From Candidatus Fermentithermobacillaceae bacterium (lineage in GTDB: Bacteria; Bacillota; Sulfobacillia; Fermentithermobacillales; Fermentithermobacillaceae): DNA of 62,584 nt. How positions within the stretch are numbered: position 1 is the stretch's first letter; the number at the start of each line of letters is the position of its first letter. The notes under the pieces were generated by a model, which was not told the DNA's origin, did not search any database, and saw nothing but the letters and a program-made list of their open reading frames with translations. Of the stretch, positions 17,277 to 25,931 are shown in pieces. The stretch is from assembly GCA_012840345.1 (NCBI GenBank), contig DULO01000094.1:1-62584 (forward strand). The letters are read 5' to 3'. A program made the translations under genes and the position numbers.

Positions 17277-18467
17277 CTATACCCTGACGTCCAGGTGCGT
17301 GTACTTCTCCGAAACGCTTCCTCTCTCGAGGTCGCCCCTAAGGTCTTCAAACACTTTTCCGATCTCGCGGACGGTGGTATCCCTGCCGCCGAGGCCGAAC
17401 ACGTAACCTCTCATGAGAGGACGTTTAGGCGCGTCGTAGAAAGCGGCCCTCAGTTCGGTGAAGAGCTGTCCGCCCTGAGTCGAGAATGTCTCGGCCCTAT
17501 CCATGACGGCGACGGCCTTCGCTCCCGACAGCGCCGCCACCAGCTCTTCAGCGGGGAACGGCCGGAGAACCCTAGGCTTCAGCAAGCCGACCTTTTCGCC
17601 CTTCGCCCTAAGCTGGTTCACAACGGCCTTGGCGGTGCCGGCGGCCGATGAAAGGACCACAACGACCCTTTCGGCGTCGTCCATCTTATACTCTTCAAAC
17701 AGCCCGTACTTGCGGCCGGATATCTTGGCGTACTCCTCGGCCACCTCAAGGATGACTTGCTTGGCAGCCTTCATGGCCTCAGCCTGCTGGAACTTGAGCT
17801 CGGTGTAATAGTCAGGGAGCACCAGCGGCCCAACAGTGACGGGGTCGGAGATGTTCAAGAGGAACTTGGACGGCTTGTACTCGCCTACAAATCCCTTGAC
17901 TACCTCGTCCGGCAAAAGGCTCACGTTCTCAATACCGTGGCTGGTTATAAAGCCGTCGTCGCATACCATGGTAGGCAAGAGAACCCTCGGGTCCTCGGCG
18001 ATCCTGACGGCCTGGATAGCGTTGTCGTAAGCTTCCTGAGCGCTTTCAGCGTAGATCTGGATCCATCCTGTGGTGAGAGCGCCCATGGTATCCGAGTGAT
18101 CGCAGTGTATGTTGATGGGGCCTGACAAAGCCCTGTTTACTACCGGCATCACTATCGGAAGCCTGTATCCTGACGCTATGTGGAGCATCTCCCACATTAG
18201 CGCGAGACCCTGAGATGAAGTAGCCGTCATGGCCCGGGCTCCGGCAGCGGAGGCGCCGATCGTAGCAGACATGGCGGAGTGCTCGCTCTCAACAGTCACC
18301 ATCTCGGTCTTCACGAGGCCGTCGGAAACAAATTGAGAGTAGTACTGGACTATGTCCGTCTGCGGCGTAATCGGGTACGCAGCTATCACGTCGGGGTCAA
18401 TTTGTCTTAGAGCATGGGCGACAGCCTCGTTGCCGGTCATCGCCGCTAGCCTTTGTTCATTTGCCAC
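17277..18467 (-). CDS. porA: Pyruvate:ferredoxin oxidoreductase, alpha subunit
   Basis: A 396-residue alpha subunit. It begins with the pyrimidine-binding domain (GNEAVAHALRQIDPDVIAAYPITPQT, about 12-37), followed by VESEHSAMSATIGASAAGARAMTATSSQGL, the standard block that packs against TPP. The second half (VVVVLSSAAGTAKAVVNQLRAKG onward) is the transketolase-C-like domain. The substrate pyruvate is inferred from similarity and the gene set; other 2-oxoacids are possible. GTG start with GAGGAGGGG upstream. It lies between porD and porB. Confidence 0.93.
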   Translation of the reverse strand: MANEQRLAAMTGNEAVAHALRQIDPDVIAAYPITPQTDIVQYYSQFVSDGLVKTEMVTVESEHSAMSATIGASAAGARAMTATSSQGLALMWEMLHIASGYRLPIVMPVVNRALSGPINIHCDHSDTMGALTTGWIQIYAESAQEAYDNAIQAVRIAEDPRVLLPTMVCDDGFITSHGIENVSLLPDEVVKGFVGEYKPSKFLLNISDPVTVGPLVLPDYYTELKFQQAEAMKAAKQVILEVAEEYAKISGRKYGLFEEYKMDDAERVVVVLSSAAGTAKAVVNQLRAKGEKVGLLKPRVLRPFPAEELVAALSGAKAVAVMDRAETFSTQGGQLFTELRAAFYDAPKRPLMRGYVFGLGGRDTTVREIGKVFEDLRGDLERGSVSEKYTHLDVRV

Positions 18468-18506
18468 TCTTATGCCCCTCCTCTTAAAAAGAGAAATAGC
18501 CCTATG

Positions 18507-18791
18507 CTACTCCTTCACCATTTCAAGGGCTTTCTCTTTCCTCGGACACTCACGGGCACAAATCCCGCAGCCCTTGCAGTGGTCGTAATCGATACCCACC
18601 ATCTTGCCGTTCTCAACCTTAATTGAGACGTCTGGACAGAAAACCCAGCACATAAGGCAGTGGACGCAGCCTTCCTCATGCCATATCGGCTTCATGCTGC
18701 GCCAATCGCCGGTCTTGTAGTCCTTGGAGTTGCCCGCCTCAGTAATCAGAGCACCTATCGGTATTTCGCGAGCGGTCTTTAGTGTTCTCAA
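18507..18791 (-). CDS. porD: Pyruvate:ferredoxin oxidoreductase, delta (2x[4Fe-4S] ferredoxin) subunit
   Basis: A 94-residue ferredoxin-like subunit with two cluster motifs, CVHCLMCWVFCP (about 42-53) and CKGCGICARECP (about 74-85), the second reading Cx2Cx2Cx3CP. It passes electrons from the TPP centre to external ferredoxin. The TTG start overlaps the porC stop (TTGA), which signals translational coupling, and a strong GAGGAGG lies upstream. Confidence 0.95.
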   Translation of the reverse strand: MRTLKTAREIPIGALITEAGNSKDYKTGDWRSMKPIWHEEGCVHCLMCWVFCPDVSIKVENGKMVGIDYDHCKGCGICARECPRKEKALEMVKE

Positions 18792-19363
18792 CCCACCTGC
18801 ACCTCCTCATAGGCGCGGCGCATGGCCATAAGGTTGCCCTCCACAATGTTCATTCTGCCGTGGAACTTCCTGGTCAGGTCCTCTTTGACCGTCTCTAGGA
18901 ATTTCTCGAAAGGAAGAATGCTTACCAATTTTAGAAGAGCCCCCATCATCGGAGTGTTTGGTATGTCACGTCCGATGGTGGCCAGCGAAATCGCGCTCGC
19001 GTCAACTGTAGCGACCTTAACGTCCTTGCCGATCTTCTGCTTTACTTCCGCCGGTGACTGTGAGGTGTTAACCAGCAGAATCCCGTTATCCTTCAAGCCC
19101 TCGGTTACATCCACCGGTCCGATCAAGGTCGGGTCCAAGACCATCACGACATCGGGCTCTTCAACGTTCGAGTGGATTGTAATCGGCTCGTCACCTATCC
19201 GGTTAAACGCCAAAATGGGTGCGCCCATTCGTTCTGGACCGTACTCCGGGAACCCCTGAACGAACTTCCCCGCGCTCATGGCGGACTCAGCCAAAAGAGC
19301 TGAAGCGGTTTTGGCTCCTTGTCCCCCTCGAGCGTGCCAACGGATCTCAACTAAGTCTGACAC
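18788..19363 (-). CDS. porC: Pyruvate:ferredoxin oxidoreductase, gamma subunit
   Basis: A 191-residue gamma subunit (2-oxoacid ferredoxin oxidoreductase gamma family). The N-terminus has the hallmark EIRWHARGGQGAKTASALLAE. GTG at 19363 is chosen because GGGGAGG stands 7 bases upstream and because it gives the normal family N-terminus. It is the first gene of the operon. The separate-subunit form, as opposed to the fused ~1170-residue enzyme, is typical of archaea, Thermotogae and some Clostridia. Confidence 0.93.
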   Translation of the reverse strand: MSDLVEIRWHARGGQGAKTASALLAESAMSAGKFVQGFPEYGPERMGAPILAFNRIGDEPITIHSNVEEPDVVMVLDPTLIGPVDVTEGLKDNGILLVNTSQSPAEVKQKIGKDVKVATVDASAISLATIGRDIPNTPMMGALLKLVSILPFEKFLETVKEDLTRKFHGRMNIVEGNLMAMRRAYEEVQVG

Positions 19364-19495
19364 GAGCCTTCCTCCCCAGTAACAAATGTCCCGTTTGAAA
19401 CGCAAAGCGTGTCCAACGTGAGGATCAATCGTGAATACGTTAACAAACTAAAGATACGGAAGTCAAGGCAACCCTTCCTAAACCTGGAGGTACCT

Positions 19496-19517
19496 TTGGC
19501 CTCTTATTGGCCTCTTA
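19496..19517 (+). repeat. Perfect 11-base tandem duplication
   Basis: TTGGCCTCTTA occurs twice head to tail in the leader between the divergent porC and D-aminoacylase genes. It may be a simple slippage product. Confidence 0.6.
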
Positions 19518-19599
19518 TCTGGTCTTTCTCACTCGGAGGAATCGTCCGAACAAAGAAGAATGGTCTATTGGAACCGCAAAAGGAGGTCTACTGCATAAA

Positions 19600-21156
19600 A
19601 TGTACGACATCGTGTTTAGAAATGCGAGAGTGTTGGATGGAACCGGCGCCCCGTGGTTTGTGGCTGACGTGGCGGTAAAGAACGGCCATATTGTCAGGGT
19701 CGGGAAGTCTTTGGCCGAATCCGCCCTTACCGTTGACGCTTCAGGCAAGTATCTGGCCCCGGGGTTTATCGACGCTCACTCCCACTCAGATCAAGCCCTG
19801 GTGAACAACCCCACGGCGGACAGCAAAGTGATGCAAGGCGTAACCCTCGAGATAATCGGCCAGTGCGGTTCTTCCGCCGCGCCCAGAGACCTGTCGGACA
19901 CCTCTCCTCAGGCAGGTTTGGATGACGAAGCTCCCGGGCACGAATGGACGGATATGGCGTCCTATATGTCCCTCCTTGAGTCCAAAGGGGTAAGCGTGAA
20001 CGTGGCTCCCCTGGTGGGACACGGAACCGTGCGGCGCCGGGTTATGGGGGTGGAACGCAGGCCTCCCACAACAGAGGAACTCTCGCGCATGAAGGATCTG
20101 ATCCGAGAGGCTATGGAGCAGGGCGCTTTCGGCATGTCCACAGGGCTCATCTACATTCCCGGAACGTACGCGGATACCGGCGAAATCGTGGAATTGGCCA
20201 AAGTGGCTGCCGGCTATGGCGGAGTCTACTTCACGCACATGAGAAACGAAGGGCCGCGCCTACTGGAAGCTCTGGACGAAGCCATCTCCATTGGCTTTGA
20301 GGCAGGGCTTCCGGTTCAAATATCCCACTTCAAGGCGATGGGTAAAGACAACTGGGGAAAGGTCGTCGAGGCAATCGCAAAAGTGGAGCAAGCGAGAGAA
20401 GACGGACTGGACATCACTGCCGACCAATACCCCTACATAGCATCGTCAACGGGCCTCAGCGCGACGGTTGGAGCCGGGATCTGGGCGGGCGGACCGGAAA
20501 AAGCCTCCCAAATCCTCAACGATCCTGCGGAAAGGCAGAAGATCATCGATAACCTGTCTTTAAGGGACAACTGGGGCAATTTGGTCATCGCTTCTTTAGA
20601 AAACGAGGCCGACCAGCAATTTATAGGCAAGAGCGTATCCCAAGCGGCCGAAATCTTGGGAGTCTCTCCTGCCGAGGCGGCGTTGGGCCTTCTCGAACGC
20701 AACCAGGGCGTAGTCCAAATAGTGAATTTCGCTATCAGCGAGGACGATGTGCGGACGGTCATGTCCGTCCCATGGGTGATGGCCGGTTCCGACGGAAGCG
20801 CCATCAACGCCAAGACTGCCAAGGGGCAGCCCCATCCCCGCTCCTACGGGACATTTGTGCGGATACTAGGTGTCTACGTGAGAGAACTTCGGCACCTGAG
20901 ACTTGAGGAAGCGGTCAGGAAAATGACTTCTCTGCCGGCCGCTCGCCTGGGCTTGCAGGACAGAGGGATAATCCGAGAGGGCATGAGGGCCGACCTGGTG
21001 CTTTTTGACGCCGATACGGTAAAAGACAGGGCCACTTTTACAGCGCCTCACCAGTATCCTACCGGCATTCAATACGTGGTGGTAAACGGCGTGCCGGTGG
21101 TCGAAAACGGTGAGCACAACGGTAACTTGCCTGGCATGGTGCTAAGACGCAGGTAG
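19600..21156 (+). CDS. N-acyl-D-amino-acid deacylase (D-aminoacylase family amidohydrolase)
   Basis: A 518-residue metal-dependent amidohydrolase. It opens with MYDIVFRNARVLDGTGAPW, then the metal motif GFIDAHSHSD (about 64-73). A Cys ligand block IGQCGSS, GHGTVRRRVMG, GLIYIPGTYADT, and HMRNEG/QISHFKAMG supply further ligands as in D-aminoacylases. It ends with AARLGLQDRGIIREGMRADLVLFD. It would release a D-amino acid or handle D-amino-acid-containing peptides in the cytoplasm. ATG at 19600 follows AGGAGG by 13 bases; the in-frame extension upstream is not conserved in character. Divergent from the por operon. Confidence 0.9.
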   Translation: MYDIVFRNARVLDGTGAPWFVADVAVKNGHIVRVGKSLAESALTVDASGKYLAPGFIDAHSHSDQALVNNPTADSKVMQGVTLEIIGQCGSSAAPRDLSDTSPQAGLDDEAPGHEWTDMASYMSLLESKGVSVNVAPLVGHGTVRRRVMGVERRPPTTEELSRMKDLIREAMEQGAFGMSTGLIYIPGTYADTGEIVELAKVAAGYGGVYFTHMRNEGPRLLEALDEAISIGFEAGLPVQISHFKAMGKDNWGKVVEAIAKVEQAREDGLDITADQYPYIASSTGLSATVGAGIWAGGPEKASQILNDPAERQKIIDNLSLRDNWGNLVIASLENEADQQFIGKSVSQAAEILGVSPAEAALGLLERNQGVVQIVNFAISEDDVRTVMSVPWVMAGSDGSAINAKTAKGQPHPRSYGTFVRILGVYVRELRHLRLEEAVRKMTSLPAARLGLQDRGIIREGMRADLVLFDADTVKDRATFTAPHQYPTGIQYVVVNGVPVVENGEHNGNLPGMVLRRR

Positions 21157-21259
21157 AGGTGGTGTCAAGCGGGGACGCCGGCGGGCGCGGTGTTTTTAAT
21201 TATGTAACCTCCTGCGGGAGGCGGCATAAGATGCAGTAGCCCCGATGGAGGTGACTTAC

Positions 21260-21466
21260 GTGCCCGATAAAGAACTGGTTGAAACCGTTCTCCAGGCTGT
21301 CAAAGCCCAGCGACCGATAAGGGAGAACTGCGGCCACAGAGATGATGATTGCGCGGTCCCTGACTTCGTCTTCTACTTCATCTTCTGTGACTGCACAACT
21401 ATCAACAACGGTGCGTGCGAGGACTGGAAGTTCTGCGATCCCTGCCGTGATCGCCACCACGATTAG
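21260..21466 (+). CDS. Small cysteine-rich protein of unknown function
   Basis: A 68-residue protein with seven cysteines, including the FCDC and CDPC pairs, and a hydrophobic core FVFYFIF. I do not recognise it. A GTG start lies 6 bases after GGAGGTGA (the in-frame ATG at 21245 overlaps that site), and a very strong terminator follows the stop by 12 bases, so it looks like a genuine monocistronic gene. Metal binding or a disulfide-linked structural role (for example in a spore coat) is possible but unproven. Confidence 0.6.
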   Translation: MPDKELVETVLQAVKAQRPIRENCGHRDDDCAVPDFVFYFIFCDCTTINNGACEDWKFCDPCRDRHHD

Positions 21467-21481
21467 TCTCCCGTAAGGATG

Positions 21482-21525
21482 ACGACCCGCTTGAACTGGT
21501 TCAAGCGGGTCGTTCATTCTTTTTT
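21482..21525 (+). terminator. Strong intrinsic terminator of the small Cys-rich gene
   Basis: A perfect 15-bp stem (21482-21496 with 21499-21513) with a two-base loop is followed after three bases by TTCTTTTTT. Confidence 0.9.
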
Positions 21526-21591
21526 ACCGTTTTTCTCGCGCCCGTCGCGGTTAACCCAAACACGGGCCTGGAGCGGACCCCATTCGAACAA

Positions 21592-23463
21592 TCAGGAATC
21601 CGCGACGTGGGGTCCAGGGACCTCCGGTAAAGACCGGCTCCACCACCGCCTCCTTCCCGGCCTGTGCTCCTTGTCGTTGATCTTCAGCGAGTCGGTGAAA
21701 ATGAGATAGAGTCCCTTGAGCGGGGCTTCTCCCCGCCCGCTCCGGCACCTTATCCTCTGGAGTTCCCGTTCCAGTACTCTTGCCAAGCAGTTCTTTCTAA
21801 ACGGCAGCAATCCGCCTCGGGTGTGAACAATGATGAAGCTGTTGGCTACGCCGCAAGCTGGAGGCGGCGCTGAGGTCCGTTCTCTCCGTCGCGGAAGGGG
21901 CCGGCGCAACTTGGGGAACTTCAACTCAATCCTGGGCTTCTTTCGTCTTCTGCCGGCAAAGAGTCTCCTTCGCCGCCCAAAGCCGCGTCCCGCCGGAAGG
22001 GCCTGAACCGTCTCTTCGACTTCCAGGCAAGAAGCGGGAATTATAGTCTCCACCACTGCCATAGGTAACCCGGCGGCAGCGTTAAGAGGCGCGATCTCCT
22101 CGGTAGGTCTTAGATCCCCGGCAAATCTCAGTACAGGCACAGAGTCCCGAGAAGATGTCAGGAGGTCGCTTAGGCCGAAGAAGCGCCTGAGAGGATTAAT
22201 CCTCACGGACCGGAGCGGGCTGCCGTCCGCCAGCATAGCCGCCATGGACGGTATTAGTTCCTGAGGTACGGAACGGATAGGTCCGCCCAACGCCCCGAGA
22301 GCCGCGCGGTAGTCGCTTTCCAGTGAAAACTCGTCCTCCCTGCGGAACTGCTTGTAGTCCTCAAGCACGGCGCTGTCAACCCTGGCGGTATACAGCAGGT
22401 CGACCGCGTCGTGGGGCTCCAAGACCAAGGGGCCGGGCCGGACATCGTCGCGCATGGCTTGTTCCAGCTCATCGTCGGTCCAGAAACCTTCTCTGTAGCC
22501 CGGCTGGCCGTTGCGGGTGACTACCATGGGTGTGGACCCCGGCAGTCCAAACGGGATAGCCGACGACCCGGCGTTCACTACTCTCAAGAGGAACCGCTCA
22601 GGTAGCTTCCCTCTTTGAGGATCCGCTCCAAAGACCGTGATCCGGGTGTGATAGCCCGGGGGCAAACTGCAAGCTTTCATGTCATCTAGGGGCGGCAGCT
22701 GGGCCGGCAACAGAGTATCCGGGAAAGACCTGCCGTTTAACAGCGTCACAACTTCCCTGCTTCCTGTGGAAGTCAAACGGCGGCTGTCAAAGAACAATAG
22801 CACCCATTCGCTGTCAAAGTACGACCACGGCTGGCTTGACCCGAAGTTTCTGTTAGTGGCCCTGGGCGGGATCTGGTGAGCTCCGGCGGATCTCCATCCG
22901 AAAAACGGCCACTTTCGAAGGCCGTTGTCAGCAAGAGACCAATAGGACGGGTATACGACTATGACTCCGTAGGCGTCTACGCCGTATCCTTCGGGGGCTT
23001 CCAGCTTGTAGTAGTAGGTGCCTGGTACTTCGGGCCGGAACAGGAAAGAAACCGCGCCTTGAGGGAAGGTCCCGGAGGACTCAAGAAGCTCCAGGGCGTC
23101 TCCCAGCCGTACGGCGTGAGGGCCGCAAAAGATCTTGAAGGAGCTCAGATCCACTCCGGCCTCCCGGTCCTGCGGAGGGATCAGGGTGAACACCGCCTCA
23201 TCTCCTAGGTCCATGTCAAGGCGGGGAGAAGGAATCATGGCGTCAGCTGCTGTTCCTTCTGTCGCGGCGAGGGCTTCAAGAGAGAGCGCCGGGTTAACGG
23301 TGTTCTCGTAGGTTTTCCATCTTGAGGCCGTTATTTGAGCCTTGTGCAAGCCTCCAACAAGGGTCAAACCCAGGACAGGTTGGCGAGCGGTTATGCTTTC
23401 AGGAGAAGGCACCAGTACGGAACCGGTAACCGGAACGTAATTGCAGAAGAGCCTCACAGACAT
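21592..23463 (-). CDS. Multicopper-oxidase-like cupredoxin protein lacking copper ligands, with an Arg-rich tail
   Basis: A 623-residue protein. Segments resemble the cupredoxin repeats of multicopper oxidases: PGTYYYKLEAPEGYGVDAYGVIVVYP (first repeat end), then LLNGRSFPDTLLP and RFLLRVVNAGSSAIPFGLPG (second repeat). The copper-binding HxH and HCHxxxH motifs are absent, so it is unlikely to be an oxidase. After about residue 485 comes a strongly basic stretch (GRRRRLFAGRRRKK, RRPLPRRRERT) and a basic C-terminus. A structural role, perhaps in the spore coat where CotA-type proteins occur, is a guess. ATG at 23463 is preferred over the TTG two codons upstream. Confidence 0.65.
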   Translation of the reverse strand: MSVRLFCNYVPVTGSVLVPSPESITARQPVLGLTLVGGLHKAQITASRWKTYENTVNPALSLEALAATEGTAADAMIPSPRLDMDLGDEAVFTLIPPQDREAGVDLSSFKIFCGPHAVRLGDALELLESSGTFPQGAVSFLFRPEVPGTYYYKLEAPEGYGVDAYGVIVVYPSYWSLADNGLRKWPFFGWRSAGAHQIPPRATNRNFGSSQPWSYFDSEWVLLFFDSRRLTSTGSREVVTLLNGRSFPDTLLPAQLPPLDDMKACSLPPGYHTRITVFGADPQRGKLPERFLLRVVNAGSSAIPFGLPGSTPMVVTRNGQPGYREGFWTDDELEQAMRDDVRPGPLVLEPHDAVDLLYTARVDSAVLEDYKQFRREDEFSLESDYRAALGALGGPIRSVPQELIPSMAAMLADGSPLRSVRINPLRRFFGLSDLLTSSRDSVPVLRFAGDLRPTEEIAPLNAAAGLPMAVVETIIPASCLEVEETVQALPAGRGFGRRRRLFAGRRRKKPRIELKFPKLRRPLPRRRERTSAPPPACGVANSFIIVHTRGGLLPFRKNCLARVLERELQRIRCRSGRGEAPLKGLYLIFTDSLKINDKEHRPGRRRWWSRSLPEVPGPHVADS

Positions 23464-23621
23464 GGGCAAATCGCCTCTCTTGCAAGGTATCGCTTGGATA
23501 GCTTATGTGGACTTGGAGGCAGGGGTTACCGGATTACGGCCCGGGTTGGGTGTGACTCTCGTGGCCTGAGCCCAAAAACGCGTCGGAAGCTTCGCTCAAA
23601 CATGGTCCGCGTGAAAATGAA

Positions 23622-23696
23622 TGGAGCCGGTGGTGGGATTCGAACCCACGGCCTGCGGTTTACGAAACCGCTGCTCTACCACTGAGCTACGCCGGC
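23622..23696 (-). tRNA. tRNA-Thr (anticodon CGT)
   Basis: GCCGGCG acceptor (one C-A mismatch in the 3' strand CACCGGC), anticodon stem GCGGT/ACCGC with loop TTCGTAA, T-loop TTCGAAT, discriminator T and encoded CCA. It reads ACG. Confidence 0.95.
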
Positions 23697-23755
23697 TTTT
23701 TATCTCGCTTTTTTCTATTAGACATGGCCCCCGTGCGGGGCGCACAAAAATCAAC

Positions 23756-23830
23756 TGGAGCGGGAGACGGGGTTCGAACCCGCGGCCTTCGGCTTGGGAA
23801 GCCAACGTTCTACCACTAAACTACTCCCGC
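23756..23830 (-). tRNA. tRNA-Gly (anticodon CCC)
   Basis: GCGGGAG/CTCCCGC acceptor, anticodon loop TTCCCAA, T-loop TTCGAAC, encoded CCA. It reads GGG and precedes tRNA-Thr on the same strand by 59 bases. Confidence 0.95.
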
Positions 23831-23864
23831 TCACTGCACATTAAATTATAGCGGCGCAAGACGC

Positions 23865-24371
23865 TTAACGCAAGGGGATGGGACGCGGGGCAGGGATCGC
23901 GCCGCGAAGCCGCGCTTTGCGCTTAGCATCGGCCACGTACTTTGCCCAACAGCCGGAACACAGGTAGAGGCCGGGTATGACCTCTCTCACGCCCGCTATC
24001 TCGCCGCATGACCTGCACTGCCTGGGATGGCAACAGGGAGCGACCTTAACCGCTTTGCCTTCGGTGGTGACCGCCAGTTTTCTTCCGATAGTCCAGTTTA
24101 GAACTTCACGGAGGGTAGCGGGCACCACGAGTTTCCCGCCTGAGCCCAGGTAGCAATCCCGGGACAGTCCTCCGCCCAGCGTCTCCGCAGAATCTCCCGC
24201 CGGTTCCTCGTCTTTTCCGACGATGTACAAAGCGGGCGGTTTCGCGATAGCTGTCAGGACCGACCCGTCGCCCCAACCCCTGGGCGACCTGACCGAACTG
24301 GGGAGAGTAAACCTCCACCCGGTTGTGAGGGTGCACACGTACTGCTTGGCCTCGGTCAATGTCACCGCCAT
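23865..24371 (-). CDS. AbrB-like domain protein with C-terminal zinc ribbon (paralogue 2)
   Basis: A 168-residue protein. A swapped-hairpin AbrB/SpoVT-type segment is visible at GSGGKLVVPATLREVLNWTIGRKLAV (about 77-102), preceded by a degenerate N-terminal copy (GWRFTLPSSVRS, about 18-29). The C-terminal part has CRSCGE and LCSGCW, a likely four-Cys zinc ribbon. Its layout matches that of the upstream neighbour, so the two are tandem paralogues. It lies 76 bases after paralogue 1. AbrB-like domains bind DNA as dimers; the target is unknown. An insertion of ~30 residues separates its two AbrB copies. Confidence 0.7.
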   Translation of the reverse strand: MAVTLTEAKQYVCTLTTGWRFTLPSSVRSPRGWGDGSVLTAIAKPPALYIVGKDEEPAGDSAETLGGGLSRDCYLGSGGKLVVPATLREVLNWTIGRKLAVTTEGKAVKVAPCCHPRQCRSCGEIAGVREVIPGLYLCSGCWAKYVADAKRKARLRGAIPAPRPIPLR

Positions 24372-24447
24372 GCTCTCCCTCTCACCTCTTTCGTTCTCCT
24401 CTTCTACCTGCGGAAACTCTAAGGGCTTGAGATTGCGCTATAGTCTC

Positions 24448-24867
24448 CTATGCCCTCTCCGCCGCCCGCTCCAAAGCCTCCCTGCATCTCTTGCAGAGGT
24501 AGACATTGGGAAGCGTTTGTTTGACATCCATCTCGGATCCGCATGCCTGGCAGCGTACTTGCTCCTCCTCTGGAACGATGATGACCTCGTCCCCTTCCAC
24601 GCTGAGCCGAAGGATTTGTCCCCGGTAGATGTGGGTTTCCGCGCGCACCCGGGGAGGTATGACGATCTTGCCTAGCGCCCCTACTTTGGTACTGTCCGGG
24701 CACGCGATACACCTCAACGGGTGCCTGATTCTAATGCGGCGTCCGTCCCAACTGACGCACACGGTAGTCTCCCGGTCCCAACCCAGTTTGTCCCTCATTT
24801 CTTTAGGGATGGTGACGCGCCATCCAGCGTCCACGAACCTAGTCTTGGACCGAAGCTCAGTCGCCAT
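24448..24867 (-). CDS. Double AbrB-domain protein with C-terminal zinc ribbon (paralogue 1)
   Basis: A 139-residue protein with two AbrB-type swapped-hairpin units, GWRVTIPKEMRDKLGWDRETTV (about 15-36) and GALGKIVIPPRVRAETHIYRGQ (about 63-84), and a zinc ribbon CQACGS...LCKRC at the C-terminus (about 106-128). Two AbrB units in one chain could form a complete DNA-binding lobe without dimerisation. The ATG overlaps the mtnA stop codon by one base (TGATG), so it is translationally coupled to the methionine-salvage genes. Confidence 0.8.
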   Translation of the reverse strand: MATELRSKTRFVDAGWRVTIPKEMRDKLGWDRETTVCVSWDGRRIRIRHPLRCIACPDSTKVGALGKIVIPPRVRAETHIYRGQILRLSVEGDEVIIVPEEEQVRCQACGSEMDVKQTLPNVYLCKRCREALERAAERA

Positions 24868-25922
24868 CAGGCTCCCTCCTTGGCAGACCCAATGACCTTG
24901 GGCAGGTTCTCGGCTATATCCGGAAGGATTACGCCTTTTTCGGTGATGATGCCCGAGATCAACGACGCCGGTGTTATGTCAAATGAAGGGTTGAAAGCCC
25001 TGGCTCCTTCCGGAGCGACCGGCCTCCCGAAAAACGAAAGGACCTCGCTTTCCGCCCGCTCTTCAATGGGAATATCGCTTCCGCTCTCAATAGACATATC
25101 GAATGTGGAAAGCGGAGCGGCGACGTAGAACGGTATGCTATGGAGCTTTGCCAGGCAGGCTAAGGTGTAGGTCCCTATCTTGTTGGCGACGTCCCCGTTG
25201 CGGGCTACTCGGTCCGCCCCGACGACCACCAGGTCCACACCGCCCTTGGCCATAAGGTATCCTGCGGCGCTGTCCACCAGCACGGTGACCTTTATGCCGT
25301 CCTGAAGGAGTTCCCACGCCGTAAGCCTCGCGCCCTGCAGGTACGGGCGGGTTTCGTCGGCGTAGACCATGGAAACTTTGCCCTGCTCCCAAGCCCGCCT
25401 CACGACGCCCAAAGCGGTGCCGTAACCACCGGTCGCGAGGGCACCGGCATTGCAGTGAGTAAGGATCCGGGCTCCTTCCGGAACAAGGCTCGCGCCGCGC
25501 TCGCCTATTGCCCGGTTAACCTCGATGTCTTCCCTCTCCACCTCATAGGCCTCACGCTCCGCGGCCGCTATAACTCCTTGCGGTCCTTCGCTTTCCAGCG
25601 CCAAGGTGGCGGCTTTCAACACCCTGTTCACTGCCCAGGCCAGGTTCACTGCGGTCGGGCGGGCCGACGCGATCTCCTCCGCCGCTTTTCCCAAATGCTC
25701 ACGGGCCAGTGAAGGAGGCATTTGGCTCGCCTCAGCCGCCGCCATAGCCACAGCGTAACCGCCTGCGATCCCTATCGCGGGCGCGCCTCGAACAACCATG
25801 TCCTTGATGGCGCGGGCTATTTCCCGGAAATTACCGCACTGAACGTACTCTATTCTCTCGGGCAACGCCCGTTGGTCAAGAAGCAGCAGCCGGTCGCGCT
25901 GCCAGATTACCGCTTGAACCAT
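24867..25922 (-). CDS. mtnA: S-methyl-5-thioribose-1-phosphate isomerase
   Basis: A 351-residue member of the eIF2B-like isomerase family. It converts methylthioribose-1-phosphate to methylthioribulose-1-phosphate in methionine salvage. Visible blocks are MVVRGAPAIGIAGGYAVAMAA (about 44-64), ILTHCNAGALATGGYGTALGV with the catalytic Cys (about 153-173), VYADETRPYLQGARLTAWEL, and DLVVVGADRVARNGDVANKIGTY with the catalytic Asp (about 229-251). It lies 9 bases after mtnP, which supplies its substrate. Confidence 0.94.
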   Translation of the reverse strand: MVQAVIWQRDRLLLLDQRALPERIEYVQCGNFREIARAIKDMVVRGAPAIGIAGGYAVAMAAAEASQMPPSLAREHLGKAAEEIASARPTAVNLAWAVNRVLKAATLALESEGPQGVIAAAEREAYEVEREDIEVNRAIGERGASLVPEGARILTHCNAGALATGGYGTALGVVRRAWEQGKVSMVYADETRPYLQGARLTAWELLQDGIKVTVLVDSAAGYLMAKGGVDLVVVGADRVARNGDVANKIGTYTLACLAKLHSIPFYVAAPLSTFDMSIESGSDIPIEERAESEVLSFFGRPVAPEGARAFNPSFDITPASLISGIITEKGVILPDIAENLPKVIGSAKEGA

Positions 25923-25931
25923 ACCATCACC

